From Dryas octopetala (taxonomy: Eukaryota > Streptophyta > Magnoliopsida > Rosales > Rosaceae), in NCBI GenBank assembly GCA_963921425.1, contig OY992832.1:28423489-28487488 (forward strand): a DNA stretch of 64,000 bases, written 5' to 3'. This document shows, in pieces, positions 1-12,134 of this stretch. How positions within the stretch are numbered: the first letter of the stretch is position 1; the number at the start of each line of letters is the position of its first letter. The position numbers were made by a program, and so were the translations under genes. The notes under the pieces were generated by a model that saw only the letters and a program-made list of their open reading frames with translations, was not told where the DNA came from and made no database searches.

Positions 1-82
1 ATTGACTTTGTAGGATGCATATCTAACTTTTTTGGAGATGATTGATGAGCTATTTATGTTTAGCAAATTTAAAGACTGCAAC

Positions 83-1631
83 CAAGGAGTTAAATTTCGA
101 TTTTCAGGGGTATCGAAATTTTAACATGCATTCGTCAAGATTTCGCCAAGATTTCACCGAAATTTCGAAAATTTCGTCGAAATTTGCCGAAATTTCGGCG
201 AAATTTCGCTCTCACCGCTTCTCTGTCTTCTCCTTCCCTGTCTTTGGCAAAATGAAACAATTCAAACAACTAAACAATCAAATCCAGCCAAACGAAAATA
301 AACCCAGCCAACTGGCCCAACTCTTCGCTCACTTAATTGCACAAACCCAACCAACTCCGGCCAGATCTCGACGGCCCAAGAGAAGGAGAAGAGATCGGGG
401 AGGAGAAGAGGGAGAGGAGAAGAAGGAAGGAGGAAAAGATGTGACTGGGCAGGGAGAGAGATGAGAGGGAAGAAGTCACAGCCGTAGGACCCAAAACATA
501 CAGTTTGATTTCAAAATACATCACAGATGCAAGAAGAGAGTTGCTGAGTGGGGAAGACCGAAGATGCCAAGAGGAATAAATGTAATGACAAACAGTAATG
601 TTAGTATAAAATAAAAGAAAGAAATGGGCTTTGTTGTTTTGGCCCTTTCGGGAGATAAAAAGAGAAAAGGAGGTGGGAATGTGGGATTGGCTAGAATTCT
701 ATCTGCCTCCTCTCTTTAGCTAAGCTCTCAAAAGCTTAGTATTGCTTTTGATTAATCTCTTCAAGCCTCAATCTTTGTGCTAACGTTTCTCTTTAATCAC
801 ATCATTTTCTGATCTGGGTCTTCATTACTTCTCATTCAGATCATAGTTTCCAATTTTGTTTTTAGCCTCTGCTACTGCACTGTTGGAAAAACTAGTAATA
901 GAAACAAACCCATTTGGTTCTTTTGGTTTTTGTTAGTTAAAGCTAGATAGAGAAATAATAAAATAAAAATAAAAATAAGATTAAATAAAAGAAAGAAAAA
1001 GATTTGAAAAGTGAAAAAGTGAACAACAAATAAAGAAAGAAGTCAAAGGACTCACGGGAAGGAAAAGGAATAAAAGAAAAAAAAAAAAGAAAAAAAAAAA
1101 AGAGTTAAGGGGTTGATTGGGGTTTGAGGTATTTAGACAATTGGGCAATTGGAATGAAAAAAAAAGTTTGGAGTTTCGTTTAGTTGTTTTTAAATTCTAA
1201 ATTCTAATATATTTATATATAAAAAATAATTAAAAATACCCTAAAGGGCCTAAACTCTAATATCTTATATCATATCATAAATAATATAGAGTATAAATTA
1301 TAAAGTATATAAGGTTTAGTATATAGATTATAGAGTATAAAGAATATACTAATTTTATTTATTAATTATACTAATTTTATTTAACAGTATTTGTCTCCAG
1401 CGCGCATTATATTTATCTTATATAACATAAAACCTACTATATAATTAGATTTCTTCAATATTTTTTATCAATGTAGTAGATAATATGTTAAATAAACATA
1501 TAGTAAAGTTTCATTCAAAATTTCCATATTTTGATAGCAATTTCCGTCGTTTCTGTCTAATTTTTGTCGAAATTTAAAATTTCTCGAAATTTCCATCGAA
1601 ATTTTCTCGAAGCCCGAAATTTTATTCCTTG
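83..1631. mobile_element. Non-autonomous hAT-like TIR element, complete
   Basis: The left end reads CAAGGAGTTAAATTTCG and the right end, reverse complemented, CAAGGAATAAAATTTCG. Both are followed inwards by many CGAAATTTCG-type subterminal motifs. The identical 8-mer ACTGCAAC flanks it at 75-82 and 1632-1639, as expected for a target-site duplication. An 8-bp duplication and termini fitting YARNG point to hAT; a 9-bp reading (GACTGCAAC) would leave the termini unequal and suggest Mutator instead. The interior is purine/pyrimidine-rich (350-470), then A-rich and AT-rich. No transposase is present, so it would need one in trans. The short open frames inside it are not supported as genes. Relatives occur at 7.4-7.8, 10.8-11.4, 11.4-12.1 and 15.4-15.6 kb. 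Confidence 0.8.
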
Positions 1632-1694
1632 ACTGCAACTTTTATTATTTTTTGTTTAAAGCTTGTATGTCTAAAGATTCTATTGTTTTATTTA

Positions 1695-2872
1695 TGCTCA
1701 ATTACAATTTACCCCTATGAACTATAGGAGTGATTTCATGATGGTGCATAAACAAAAAAAATCTTTTAAGCGCGTCTACCAGCTTTCATAAATCATGCAA
1801 CATTAGTGTTTCCGTCCAATTTTCCGTTAAATGCTTACGTGTCTTTGCTGACTGAACTTTTTTGGTGACGTGGAGTGCCACGCGGAGAAAAAATAATAAA
1901 AACATTTAATAATATTAAAAACTAAAACTTAAATATATAAAAAAAAAAATTAAAAACTAAAAAATTTCCCTACCATCCTTCTCCCAACCCTCCCTCTTCC
2001 CCCACTCAGCCCCCGTCTCCCCCTTTCCCCCAACCCCCTCCCCCTTCCTCGACCTAGGCCACCCCCTCCCCCTCCCCCTCCCCACCCAGCCCTTTCCCCC
2101 TCCCTCATCCTGCATCAAAATTATTCAGAAAAAAAAAATCCAAGAGAAGGAAAATCAAAAGGTAGGACTAGCACCATAGGCGGTGGTGGCTCCTTGTTCA
2201 TGAAGTTCCCCATTTTTCTTACTAGTTCGCTTGCTCAATATAATGCTAGGGTTTCTGAGCAAGGACTGTGGAAATGGAAATGGGTGAAGGCAAGAGAGAG
2301 AGAGAGGAGTGAGAAAGTGAGTTCGGTCAGGGGGTGCGACTGGGTGAGACTGACTAGGTGGGTGGGTGCGACAGTGCGATAGAGGAGGGGAAAGGGGGCA
2401 GGGGGAATGGGGCGAGGCGGGGTGGGGTGGGGCTGGGGGGAGGGGATGGCTGCGAGAGAGAGGGTCTGGGTGGGAGGGGGTTGGTCGGGGCTGGGTAGAG
2501 GGAGGAAGGTGGGTCAAGGCTGGGTTGGGTATGGGTGGGGGCGGGGTGAGGCTAGGGCTAGGGGGAAAGGGTGGCTGCGAGAGGCCCACCACCACTGGCT
2601 GGCAAACCAAAACCAAAACCAACCCCCTTTTAAATCTGCAAACCAAAACCAAATATAAAATACCCAATTCAAAAACCCACTAATCCAACAAACCATGAAG
2701 TGATTGTGAAGTTTCATTTATAGATCCATATCAACCAACTTGATAATTCAAAAACCAACAATTATCAAACAATGAAGACAAAGCTGGATTTGCAAATTTA
2801 GAAAGAGAAATGAATAGAGAGAGGGGAAAACAGAGGGGGAGAGAGACAGAGAAAGAGAGAGAGTGTGAGTGA

Positions 2873-2912
<40 letters not shown>

Positions 2913-3437
2913 GAAAGAGGAGGCTGGGTGTGGTGGTGGGGCCGGTGCAGGTGGGTGATTGGGAGGGGAGGTTGATGGGGTGAGTTTCTAATGGTGGAGT
3001 GGCCTGGGCACAGGGGGAGAGGGGTGGGTCGGGCAGGAGAGGGGGGAGGATGGGTGGGGGGTGCGAGGGTGGGTTGGTCAGGGAGAGGAGGGGAGGGGAG
3101 GGGAGGGGAATGGGTGCAGTTGGGTAGGGGCGGAAAGGGGAGGGGAGAGAGAGAGAAAAAAAAAAAGAGAGAGAGAGATGCAGGAGGAGAGAGGAAAGGG
3201 AATGACATTTTTTTATGTTTTGTAATTTTTTATTATTTTGTTTTCCACATATATGGCATCCACATCACCAAAAAAGTCCAGTCAGCAAAGACACGTAAGC
3301 ATTTAACGGAAATTTGGACGGAAATACTAACGTTGCATGATTTATGAAAGTTGGTGGACGCGCTTGAAAAATTTTTTTGTTTGTGGACCATCCTGAAATC
3401 ACCCATATAGTTCGTAGGGGTAAATTGTAGTTGAGCC
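1695..3437. mobile_element. MULE-type element with long TIRs, complete
   Basis: The termini begin TGCTCAATTACAATTTACC (left) and GGCTCAACTACAATTTACC (right, reverse complement). Similarity between the ends continues for about 200 bases (1695-1900 against 3230-3437). The 9-mer TTTTATTTA flanks both sides (1686-1694, 3438-3446), the target duplication length of Mutator-like elements. The interior is a C-rich block (about 1970-2110) and G/GA-rich tracts (2280-2600, 2800-3180) that give low-complexity proline- or glycine-rich open frames on both strands. No transposase domain is seen, so this is a non-autonomous MULE. Confidence 0.82.
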
Positions 3438-3446
3438 TTTTATTTA

Positions 3447-4660
3447 CTATTTGTTCAAAGATTGTATAAACTATTGAAATTCTTTTATGTTTAATGCAAG
3501 AATCAGTGTGCAAAATTTAGATTTGATGGAAAAAAGGGCCCAATTTTAAATTTTTCCTAGGGCTTCCCAAAACTCAAGGCCGGCCCTACCAGCCACCATT
3601 GTCTTCCTTCTCTTTATTTTTATTTCTCTCTCTCTCTCTCTCTCCAAAGTTTGAATTCCCTTCCCCTAAATCAACAAAAAAAAAAAAAAAAAACCTAAGT
3701 TTGTTGAACAATTTCTATTCAAATTCTTTCAATTAATTAATAAAAATTTATTTTCTTTAATACTTATGTAATTCTTAAAATTTTCCCATTTCAAATTATA
3801 AATTATTGTCTTTAAAACTATGCAATTTGTTGTAATGTGATAGGTATGCATGATTGTATTGAAAAAGCAAAAATATTGTAATCCGATGTAAGTCCCATTT
3901 GGTTGGTGGATTTGAGGCTAGGATCGATATGGAGAAATAATTTCATTATCATGTTGGTAAGTGCAACTTTGAAAAAGTAATTTTACTTTTTTTTTTTGGG
4001 TCATGAACTTGGATTTACTTTACTTTTCCATTTTGCGAAACATAGGAGCCTTAGCATGATCATAGTGTCTTAGAGTCAAGTATGTCAACATAAAAAAAGG
4101 AAAGAAACAAAATAGACATAGTGTCATTATACTTCCTGTTTTTATATATATATGGGGTGTCGATCATTACACTTCTTTAATAAATTATTCAAATAATTGT
4201 GCATAAGCTACCTAGTATTATCTCTTAAGAAATTACTCAATTTCAAGAGACTATAGAACTCTATGCAATGTATTTGTAAAATGGTATTTGTAATGAATAT
4301 TAAAAATAATAATAGAAGTTCAATCTTAGAACTTACGTTGTGAAATCTTTTCATATGGGTTTATAAGAATAAAACTTGACTTCAATTTCACATAATCACC
4401 TATATCGTTACCATTGAAATTAGGGTGTATACATAATACTTTTCCTTTTTGTCTGACGTATACATAATACTAAATTTCAAATATTTTAGCATAATTCCAC
4501 CAATCTATCGTGAATTTTCTGATTTTATCGCTGATATTTTTCTATTTTTTTGCCAATTTATTAGCCTCATATATTTTCGATCCATTTTTAGCAGTAACAG
4601 GTTAATTTCTCTCGAAATCTTCAATATTTTGGAGGTCAAGGAGAATCGTAAAGGAATTTA
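3447..4660. other. AT-rich intergenic stretch, no gene seen
   Basis: This stretch holds a CT microsatellite near 3627-3645, poly-A tracts, and AT-rich sequence without a domain-bearing frame. Nothing else is recognised. Confidence 0.6.
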
Positions 4661-4930
4661 GACATTCATCCCAAAATCAATTGACAATGAAATGAGTAGC
4701 CCAAACTCTTATAAGCCACTATGTAAGGTTATACTTTTCCAATATGAGATAACACTCTACATTCTCACACGCCCCTGCACGTGTCGTGTCACTTAAACCA
4801 AACATGTGGACAACTCATAGTGGGTAGCACCTGTGACTACTCGGCCTAACACACGTGAACGAACTTGCTTTGATACCGTGAAGGCATGAAGAAATCTAAG
4901 CATACATCCCAAAACCAAACCTCTTTAGCA
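4660..4930. mobile_element. LTR/TRIM-like fossil fragment
   Basis: A moderately GC-rich block containing the motifs CACGCCCCTGCACGTGTCG and TTTGATACCGTGAAG. These resemble the short LTRs of miniature LTR elements seen in many woody eudicots. No coding part and no paired second repeat is seen. Broken and old. The assignment rests on general resemblance only. Confidence 0.3.
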
Positions 4931-5079
4931 CGCGCGCATAGCAGCATTGACAATGCCTTCACCAATTGAACCATTTCATGTTTGTGTTAAATTACTAATG
5001 TGTTGTATATTTATTGACTTTCTAATGCATTTTCATGATGATTTATGCTTATTTACCCGGTCTATTGCCTTCTTTGTAT

Positions 5080-5620
5080 CATTTTTGGTCCATGTGTTTT
5101 AAGCCTATAGCACATTTTGTCCTCGTAGTTTCAATTTTCCCAATTTAGTCCTTTATATATTTTGCAATCTTGGGACATTATGCACCTAATATGAAAATTT
5201 CAAATCAAAACTAATAACATGTTTAGATTAGCAATTTTTACTCAAGAATGACTAAAAATCATATATATAACCTTGAATTTTTTTATTTTCAAACAAGAAT
5301 TTAAACAAATAAAAAAATTAAAGTTCAAATCCTAAAAATTTTGTGAGCCTCAATTTCTTTAGCAAATAAATACGAAAATAAAAATTGAAATTAGTTTTAG
5401 AAAGCCCATAAGATGGTCTTTCAATCTCCCAACAAAAGTTTTTTGGAAAGCAAGTGGATAATTTATCCCTAAATTGAAGATTTGAGTTTTGTTAAAATTG
5501 TCCTAAGATTGCAAACAACATAAAACACATAGACCAAATTAAGAAAATTGAAACCACATGGCCATAAGGACCAAATGTGATTTCAAGCCAAAAGGCAGGG
5601 ACCAAACAAGTAGTTTACCT
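5080..5620. mobile_element. Small TIR element (MITE-like)
   Basis: The left side (about 5085-5180) contains TTTTGGTCCATGTGTTTTA and AGTTTCAATTTTCCCAATTT. The right side (about 5510-5615) carries diverged reverse complements of the same words. Together they form inverted repeats of about 100 bases around an AT-rich core. The exact ends and target duplication were not resolved. There is no coding capacity. Confidence 0.45.
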
Positions 5621-5624
5621 TTTT

Positions 5625-6100
5625 TTTTTTTTTTTTTTTTTGTTTATTTGAATGTTGTTAGTTATTAATTTATAATTGCATAACGAATGTGAGTTTCACA
5701 CTGGAGCAAGATATTGAGTTCTTACCATAAGAAAAAAAAATATTAGTTCTCAATATATATTGGAAAACAAACAATTACAGAATACTATGAGTAATCCAAT
5801 AATAATAAATATATATTATGAGAGTAAATAATAACAAATAATATCAATACTTTTAATCTCTTGAGTAGAGTAAAAAAATTCCTAGAGTGACAGGATTATT
5901 TTTGTATCATTGTTAATTACAAAATCTCAAGGCATGTAAGCTTGTTTGTCTGCATTAAAATGTTAATGACATTAAACCTCATGGGAGCTCTATGTAGTAA
6001 TAAGTTACTCCGTGTAATTCACGTGCAATGTATAGAATGTGAAAAATTTTAGTACAAATAAAATTAAAGCGTGTTTAATCAAATTTTATAAATAAACAAA
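5625..6100. other. AT-rich stretch, no gene seen
   Basis: A poly-T tract (5620-5641) is followed by AT-rich DNA with stops in all frames. No feature is recognised. Confidence 0.5.
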
Positions 6101-7198
6101 GTTCTAAGTAACAAAGCATGTTAGCATGTGCTATTGGAGCTGAATTTTTCGTAATTTTTCTGGAACACAATTTGTTGTTTTGAGACTACAAAAAATTAGA
6201 ATTAATCACTATAAGTCCGTAGGAATTTTTGGAGAATTATGTGGAGTCCCGAGCTATTTTTGGTGATTTTACGAAGTTTGGAGAAAATAGAAAAATAGGA
6301 AAAAGAAAAGACTTAACAGTGGAAGCTGACTGGAATTGACAAGCGACGCGTGGCGCACAGTCATTGACCGGAGACGCTGACGCGATGCCACCCAGGTCTG
6401 ACGAAACGAGCTCACATTGAGCTCCGTAAGGCACGTCACACCAGATCCATTTCTCTGTTTTAATCTGGGTCGTCCGGATTCATTAATTGGATTTGATCAC
6501 AGCTGTTTGATCCGGCTTGAGGAACCCCGGGTATGCGACTTGGGTGTTCTTATTTGGGTCGACCCACAAGTTTTTTGTGTCTATAAACGAGTTTCAGCCG
6601 AGATATTTTCAACCCAGTTCGATTTTTAGCCCTCCTTTATGCATTTTTAGTGCAATCTGTCCCACATTGAAGATTTACAACTTCTTCCAATCATCTAGTG
6701 TTTGTAAATAGAGACCCTTATCCCTCATTTTCACTTGCACCACCAAGTGAAGTTAGAGCTACTCACTCTTTAGTTTTTAGGGAGTCTCTTTAAGAAGAGA
6801 CATACTAAAAGGGAAGAAACTTCTCATAGTTTAAAGTTTTGGGAGTGCAAAAAGGAGTCCCTAGGAGTGAAATCTCTCTTTATTTATTATTTTTAAGCTT
6901 TAATTTTAGGATGCATATATGCTTAAATTAATTAAGTAGGATATATTTATTAATTAAGCATGTCTAGCTTTATTTTGGAGACTTTTTTGTTTAATTAAAG
7001 GTTATTAGTATGCTAGAATTAGTAAGTTTCTATTGTAGAGATTAAGTTGGATTAATCTAAATTATTTTGAGGAATTGCTTTGAGATAAAGCAAATAGTCA
7101 ATTGGTTTGACTTCAAGATAAAACTTGAAACTTGTGAACCCTTGAGTAACTCTTAAAAAGTAGAGTTTAGCGACGTGTGACTAAAGGAAAGGTCATAT
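6100..7198. mobile_element. LTR-derived fossil, broken
   Basis: The words AGTCCCGAGCTATTTTTGG and the motifs around them recur at about 16.68 kb and 17.1 kb, so this is part of a dispersed LTR family. A TATA-like region (near 6705) and promoter-like sequence are compatible with the U3/R part of an LTR. No gag or pol is seen here. The fossil runs up to the assembly gap. Confidence 0.45.
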
Positions 7199-7398
7199 NN
7201 NNNNNNNNNNNNNNNNNNNNNNNNNNNNNNNNNNNNNNNNNNNNNNNNNNNNNNNNNNNNNNNNNNNNNNNNNNNNNNNNNNNNNNNNNNNNNNNNNNNN
7301 NNNNNNNNNNNNNNNNNNNNNNNNNNNNNNNNNNNNNNNNNNNNNNNNNNNNNNNNNNNNNNNNNNNNNNNNNNNNNNNNNNNNNNNNNNNNNNNNNN
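7199..7398. other. Assembly gap (200 N)
   Basis: Exactly 200 undetermined bases, the usual placeholder for a gap of unknown size. It lies between LTR debris and a copy of the CAAGGA-ended repeat family, so a collapsed repeat is the likely reason for the gap. Confidence 0.99.
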
Positions 7399-7821
7399 AA
7401 ACTAGCAAACTATAATATATTTCTATATAAAAAAATAATTTAAAATATCTTAAAAGGCCTAAACCCTAATATCATATACCATATTCTAAACAATATAGAA
7501 TATAGATTATAAAATACATAGGGTTTAGTATACAGATTATAGAGTATAAATAATATACTAATTTTATTTAACAGTATTTGTCTTCAGCGTGTACTATATT
7601 CATCTTATATCACATAAAACCTACTATATAATTTGATTTTTTCAATGTTTTTTATCAATTTAGTAGATAATATATTAAATAAACATATGGTAAAGTTTCA
7701 TTCAAAATTTCCGTATTTTGATAGCAATTTCCGTCATTTTCGTCTAATTTTTGTCGAAATTTAAAAATCTTCGAAATTTCCGTCGAAATTTCCTCGAAAC
7801 TCGAAATTTTATTCCTTGCTC
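7399..7821. mobile_element. Right half of a CAAGGA-type TIR element
   Basis: This region matches the right half of the complete element at 83-1631, from its AT-rich part through the CGAAATTT-rich subterminal zone. It ends in the same terminus, CGAAATTTTATTCCTTG. The left part must lie in the N gap or be missing. The following 8 bases (CTCATAGT) would be the target duplication, but the left copy cannot be seen. Confidence 0.7.
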
Positions 7822-8240
7822 ATAGTTCATGGTTGTTTCCAGGTATTACAGTCTTGCACATGTTGTGAATGAAAGTGTCAAAAGGCCAGCAACCCTCAAT
7901 GTTACGAACTGGAACCTTAAGAGAGTATCAACTTGTAGGTTGTTGTAATTGAAAATTGTCACTTTTTTTAACTCTTCAAAATGTGACTTTGTACTTGGAA
8001 TTGATTACCATAATTTTAATGAAGTGTTTTTTTCTTTTACATTTACCTTGATGCACTGTTTTATTTTATGAACTTAAATGACAGGTGTATTAATTTTATG
8101 GATATGGATGTTTGGTTATGGATACAGATGTTCTGAGAATGGATAGGAATATCAATTATATCACTTTACAGGAAAATAAAAAAGATTTCACCATAGGGCA
8201 TTTATATGAGTTTTTGCACCAAAAAAAAAAATTCACACCA
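7822..8240. other. Unassigned AT-rich stretch
   Basis: No domain-bearing frame and no repeat boundary is recognised between the preceding TIR element and the CACTA-type terminus. Confidence 0.4.
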
Positions 8241-8626
8241 ACCTTACATATCAATTTTTTGGGAGTTTTTAATATCAGTTCTATTAAAAAATTGATATAT
8301 GTTTCATTTTCAATATCAGTTTAAACATAACAACTAATATTTAAAATCAATCTAGCATTAGTTAATAACTGAGAGTCGATATCAAAGTGAGTTTATATAT
8401 CAGTTTAAAACACAAAAACGATATGTAAAATCTGTTTAGATATCAGTTTGAGATGTTTTGATATCAGTTTTTTCAAACTTTCTGATATTAAATCATGTAA
8501 TAGATATCGGTGTTACACTGATATCTATTCTAGGGGTAGAATAGATATCACCCCTGGAAATATCGGTTTTGCACCCCAATAGATATCAGTGTATAACCGA
8601 TATCTATGGCCTTTTTTGTAGTAGTG
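8240..8626. mobile_element. CACTA (En/Spm) terminus with subterminal repeats
   Basis: The right edge, reverse complemented, reads CACTACTACAAAAAAGG, the standard start of plant CACTA transposons. The 380 bases inside it carry many copies of GATATCAGT-like words in both orientations, which is the subterminal transposase-binding repeat layout of the superfamily. The opposite terminus was not found in the window, so this is a truncated or solo end. No transposase is present. Confidence 0.7.
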
Positions 8627-8639
8627 CCAGTGAACTTTT

Positions 8640-10586
8640 ATGGACTTTCTTCAAACAATGGAGGAAAATCATTCAAAACATACTCGATACGAGAAAACAA
8701 TTAAATGACATCACCAATCAAATCCAGGAAGTTGACAAGTCTCAAGATGCTGCTCTGCTCGATCATCATCCAAGTTCGTCTCTTTACCATGCTCGTACAT
8801 ATAAAAACATCCATACGATCATAACTTTCCCTCATACGATTAAAACAATGTAAGGGTAAGCATCTCATACGATCATAGCTTTCCCTCAGGGGACCCTGGC
8901 TAGTTTGAAAACCACAAAACCTTTTCAGTTTAAATCATAGTGGAAATCATTTTCTTATGGATTCTCAAATCATCAAAATAAGTTCTTCAAATTTTTTCTT
9001 TTAAATCATTTTCAAAACATTTATAACTCGGCTGTACAGTAATATGATTATAAACATACAAATCCATAACAAATAATTTACAGTGAGAGTGCCATAATCA
9101 CAGAGGTAGAGATTTGAGAACTGTACCACCTGCCATTTGATCAATTATGAGCCCTGATTTTGCACAAGCACACGTCATACGTATTAGCTTGGCTAGGCTC
9201 CCCATAACCTTGACCAATCACTTCTAGAAAGTTTAGGGACTTGCACCCAGGGTCACGTGCGAACAACGATACTCTTACTCTCAGACCAATCAACATAATC
9301 ATAATAACATGTCATAATAATTTAAAAACATAAACACACACAAAGTCCATAGTTAGGACTGTAGGATAAATCCCCCTACCTGGAATCCAATGCTCTTCAT
9401 GTATTCTTTTACACAGCTTATGCATTTCCATCCGTCTCGAATCCATCGTCCTCTTGTCACGTCACAAAGAAATCCTTCGGTAATTGGTGTTCCTAGTGTC
9501 CGACAATACGACAATTTAGTCAAAAGTTAAGTTCAATACAATCTCGTTATGACCCATCCTTTTAGGTCGCACGTCCCTTAAAACTCTAGTCCTAAGTAGA
9601 ATAATCTCTATTATTTAGGGTTTCTAAGTTTCAAGTTTTATTTTAAAGTCAAACCACTTGACTAATTGCTTTAGTTCAAAGCAATTCCACAAATTAATTT
9701 AGTTAGAATAAATCAAACTTAAGTACTATCCAAGTATTTAATTAATTAGTATTTTTTCAAAATATTCAACTAATTAATTAAGCTTGAATAATAGCCTAAA
9801 TCCAACTTAATCTCTATTATAGAAACTTGCTAAACCTAAAAATTTATTAGCCTTAATTAAATCTCCAAATTAAGGTTACAACTAATCATGCTTAATTAAC
9901 TAAATAAATTAACCAATTAAATCTCCAAAATAAACTTAGGTAGAGTTGGCTGGGTTGGCCGCGCGCAGAGGAGAGAGAAGAGGGTCGGGGAAAGGGAGAG
10001 AGAGTGTGTAGGCTCGAGGGGAAGGGGTGGTCGGCGCCTGGGGATGTTCGCCGGAGCTAGGGGCTGGCCAGGGGTGGCCGGTGATGGTGAGGGGTGGTGG
10101 CTGGGTGATGGCGCAGGGGAGAGGGTGCGGGGGAGAGGAAAACCGAGAGAGAGAGAGAATGCGGGGGTGAGAAATAGAAAGGGAGAGAGAAGGTTCTGAA
10201 GAGAGAGAGAAAGTTCTAAAAAAAATCTGATTTTTAAACCCAATTTGCCCATTTTACGAAATTGCCCCTCGCTTCGAACGCCCATATCTTTCAAACCGTA
10301 ACTCAGATTAATGCGTGCTATGTGTCTATGAAATCGTGGGCTCGAAACCTTTCCAACGGACCCAAAGTCAAAATCGAAAATCCATTAGTGTTAAAAGTCA
10401 ACTTTTGAGTCAATCCCAAATTAAAACAAAATTAAAAAATCAAAACTTTAAATCAAAACCCTTTTTATTTTCCAATTAAATATCAAAATCTTTAAAATAC
10501 AATCCAACATCTTTTATAAACCTCTTAAAAACATAGTTAAATAAAAATTTAAATTTCTAGTGAGAATTTGGGTCGGGTCGTTACAT
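8640..10586. mobile_element. Ty3/gypsy-type LTR fossil, truncated
   Basis: The block at 10260-10410 (pyrimidine-rich, then a stretch containing CCCATATCTTTCAAACCG) is a diverged relative of 22000-22160, in the LTR described at 18.8-22.75 kb. The order of a GC-rich leader, a GAGAGA tract and this block is the same in both. It ends at 10586 in GGGTCGGGTCGTTACA, a plausible LTR edge. No gag or pol is seen. Old and broken. Confidence 0.5.
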
Positions 10587-10589
10587 AAT

Positions 10590-10800
10590 TTTATAATTTT
10601 TATTTTAAATTAGTTTGACCCGTTCTTTGACTTTTTGAACTATTGTGCTTTTGACTTCGATTTGTGGTTTGTTGGAAAGGTCTCGAACACACGAATATGT
10701 GAGCGCAAACTGTGCATCAATCGGAGCTACGATTTAAAAGATATGAGCATTTGAAATAATAGACATTTTTGTAAATTTATAAACATAAATTTTAAAAATC
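10590..10800 (-). mobile_element. Inverted LTR fragment of the same family
   Basis: The reverse complement of this stretch resembles 10260-10410 and 22010-22150 (the words CATATCTTTTAAATCG and CGAGACCTTTCCAAC). It is a second LTR piece of the family, lying in the opposite direction next to the first. Confidence 0.45.
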
Positions 10801-10835
10801 CAAAATCAATCTCCACACTTCCACAATATCAATTC

Positions 10836-11408
10836 ATGCAGCCCAATGGCCAAGTACTGATGGCCTATCTCTTTGACTTTTTTTTTTCTTTCTCCTTCTT
10901 CTTTCTTTGTTTTTTTCTTTCTCCTTTTTCTTTCTTCTTTTTTCTTCTTCCTTTCTCTTTCGGTCTTTCCTTCCTGTTTAGGTTGTTCCTCACCTTTTCC
11001 TTCCCCTGGCAGAGATCATTCTTCCCTCTCATTTTTCTCTCCCAAGTACCAGTCCGCGCATAAATCTCTTCCTCCTTCTCCTTCTCCTTCTCCTCTCCTT
11101 CTCTTCCTCTTCTCCTCTCTGATTTCTTCCTCCTTTCCTCCCCGATTTCTTCTCCCCTCTTGGGCCGCCAAGATCTAGCCGGGATCTCCCTCTCTTGGGC
11201 CGTCGAGATCTGGCCGGAGTTGGCTGGGATCTCCCTCTCTTGTGAAGAGTGAAGACAGGGAAGGAATTGTTGGAGAAGACAAAGCGAAATTTCGAAAATT
11301 TCGGCACATTTCAAAAAATTTCGCCGAAATTTCGAAAATTTCGGCGAAATGTTGACGAATATGTGCTAAAATTTCCATACCCCTGAAAAACGAAATTTAA
11401 CTCCTTGC
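10836..11408 (-). mobile_element. Left half of a CAAGGA-type TIR element, inverted
   Basis: Reverse complemented, it starts GCAAGGAGTTAAATTTCG and continues with CGAAATTTCG motifs. It then carries the CCAGATCTCGACGGCCCAAG block and a purine-rich tract, matching 83-470 of the complete element. The other half is missing at about 10836, where unrelated sequence begins. The long lysine/arginine-rich and serine/phenylalanine-rich frames here are products of the CT/GA-rich tract, not genes. Confidence 0.7.
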
Positions 11409-12134
11409 TATATACATTACATATTTAAATATGGTTTTTTGTCAGACATTAGAGTATTAGAAATGTAATAAAACCTAATTAAAAGTTTAAAACAATATAA
11501 ACTATAATATGGTTTTTTTTTTTAGAAAAACTATAATATGAGTTTAGTAATTTTATATAAGTTTATAAACTAAATATCACTATGGAGTATTTAAGTTTAT
11601 AATTTTATATAAGTTTGTAAGTATATAAGTTTAATATAATTTAGGGTTTATGGAGTGGTTTATTGTTGATGGTTTATGGTTTAAGAGGTAGGGTTGAGTA
11701 AATTTAATAATATACGATGTAGGGTATATAGAGGGTATAGCCTTACATGGTATAGGGTATATGAAGGGTTATAGCCTTACATGATATATGGTATATAGAG
11801 GGTATATAGTTTAAGGTTGAGGGTATGATGTGTTATTTATATAATTATTTATCAGTGACCCATTTTTCTAATAGTATTTGCATCCAGCGCGCATTATATT
11901 CACCTTATATTACATGAAACCTACTATATAATTTGGTTTCTTCAATATTTTTTTTATCTATGTAGTAGATAATATGTTAAATAAACATACGGTCAAGTTT
12001 CATTCAAAATTTCCGTATTTTGATAGTAATTTACGTCGTTTTTGTCTAATTTTATCGAAATCGAAATTTCCGCAAAAATTTCCGTCGAAATTTCCATCGA
12101 AAATTTCCTTGAAATCGAAATTACACTCCTTGCC
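11409..12134 (+). mobile_element. Right half of a CAAGGA-type TIR element
   Basis: The AT-rich part and the zone from about 11870 match 1380-1631 of the complete element. It ends in a diverged terminus (CACTCCTTG) at about 12134. Lying beside an inverted left half, it gives an inside-out arrangement of two broken copies. Confidence 0.6.

Noticed and set aside
2155-3208. Proline-rich and glycine-rich frames
   Set aside because: Low-complexity C/G-rich core of the complete MULE, open on both strands by composition.
4449-4661. 70-residue frame rich in F and I
   Set aside because: AT-rich chance frame without a domain.
10865-11314. Lysine/arginine/glutamate-rich 149-residue frame on the minus strand
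   Set aside because: It is the GA-rich tract inside a broken CAAGGA element; no domain, and an equally long frame exists on the other strand.
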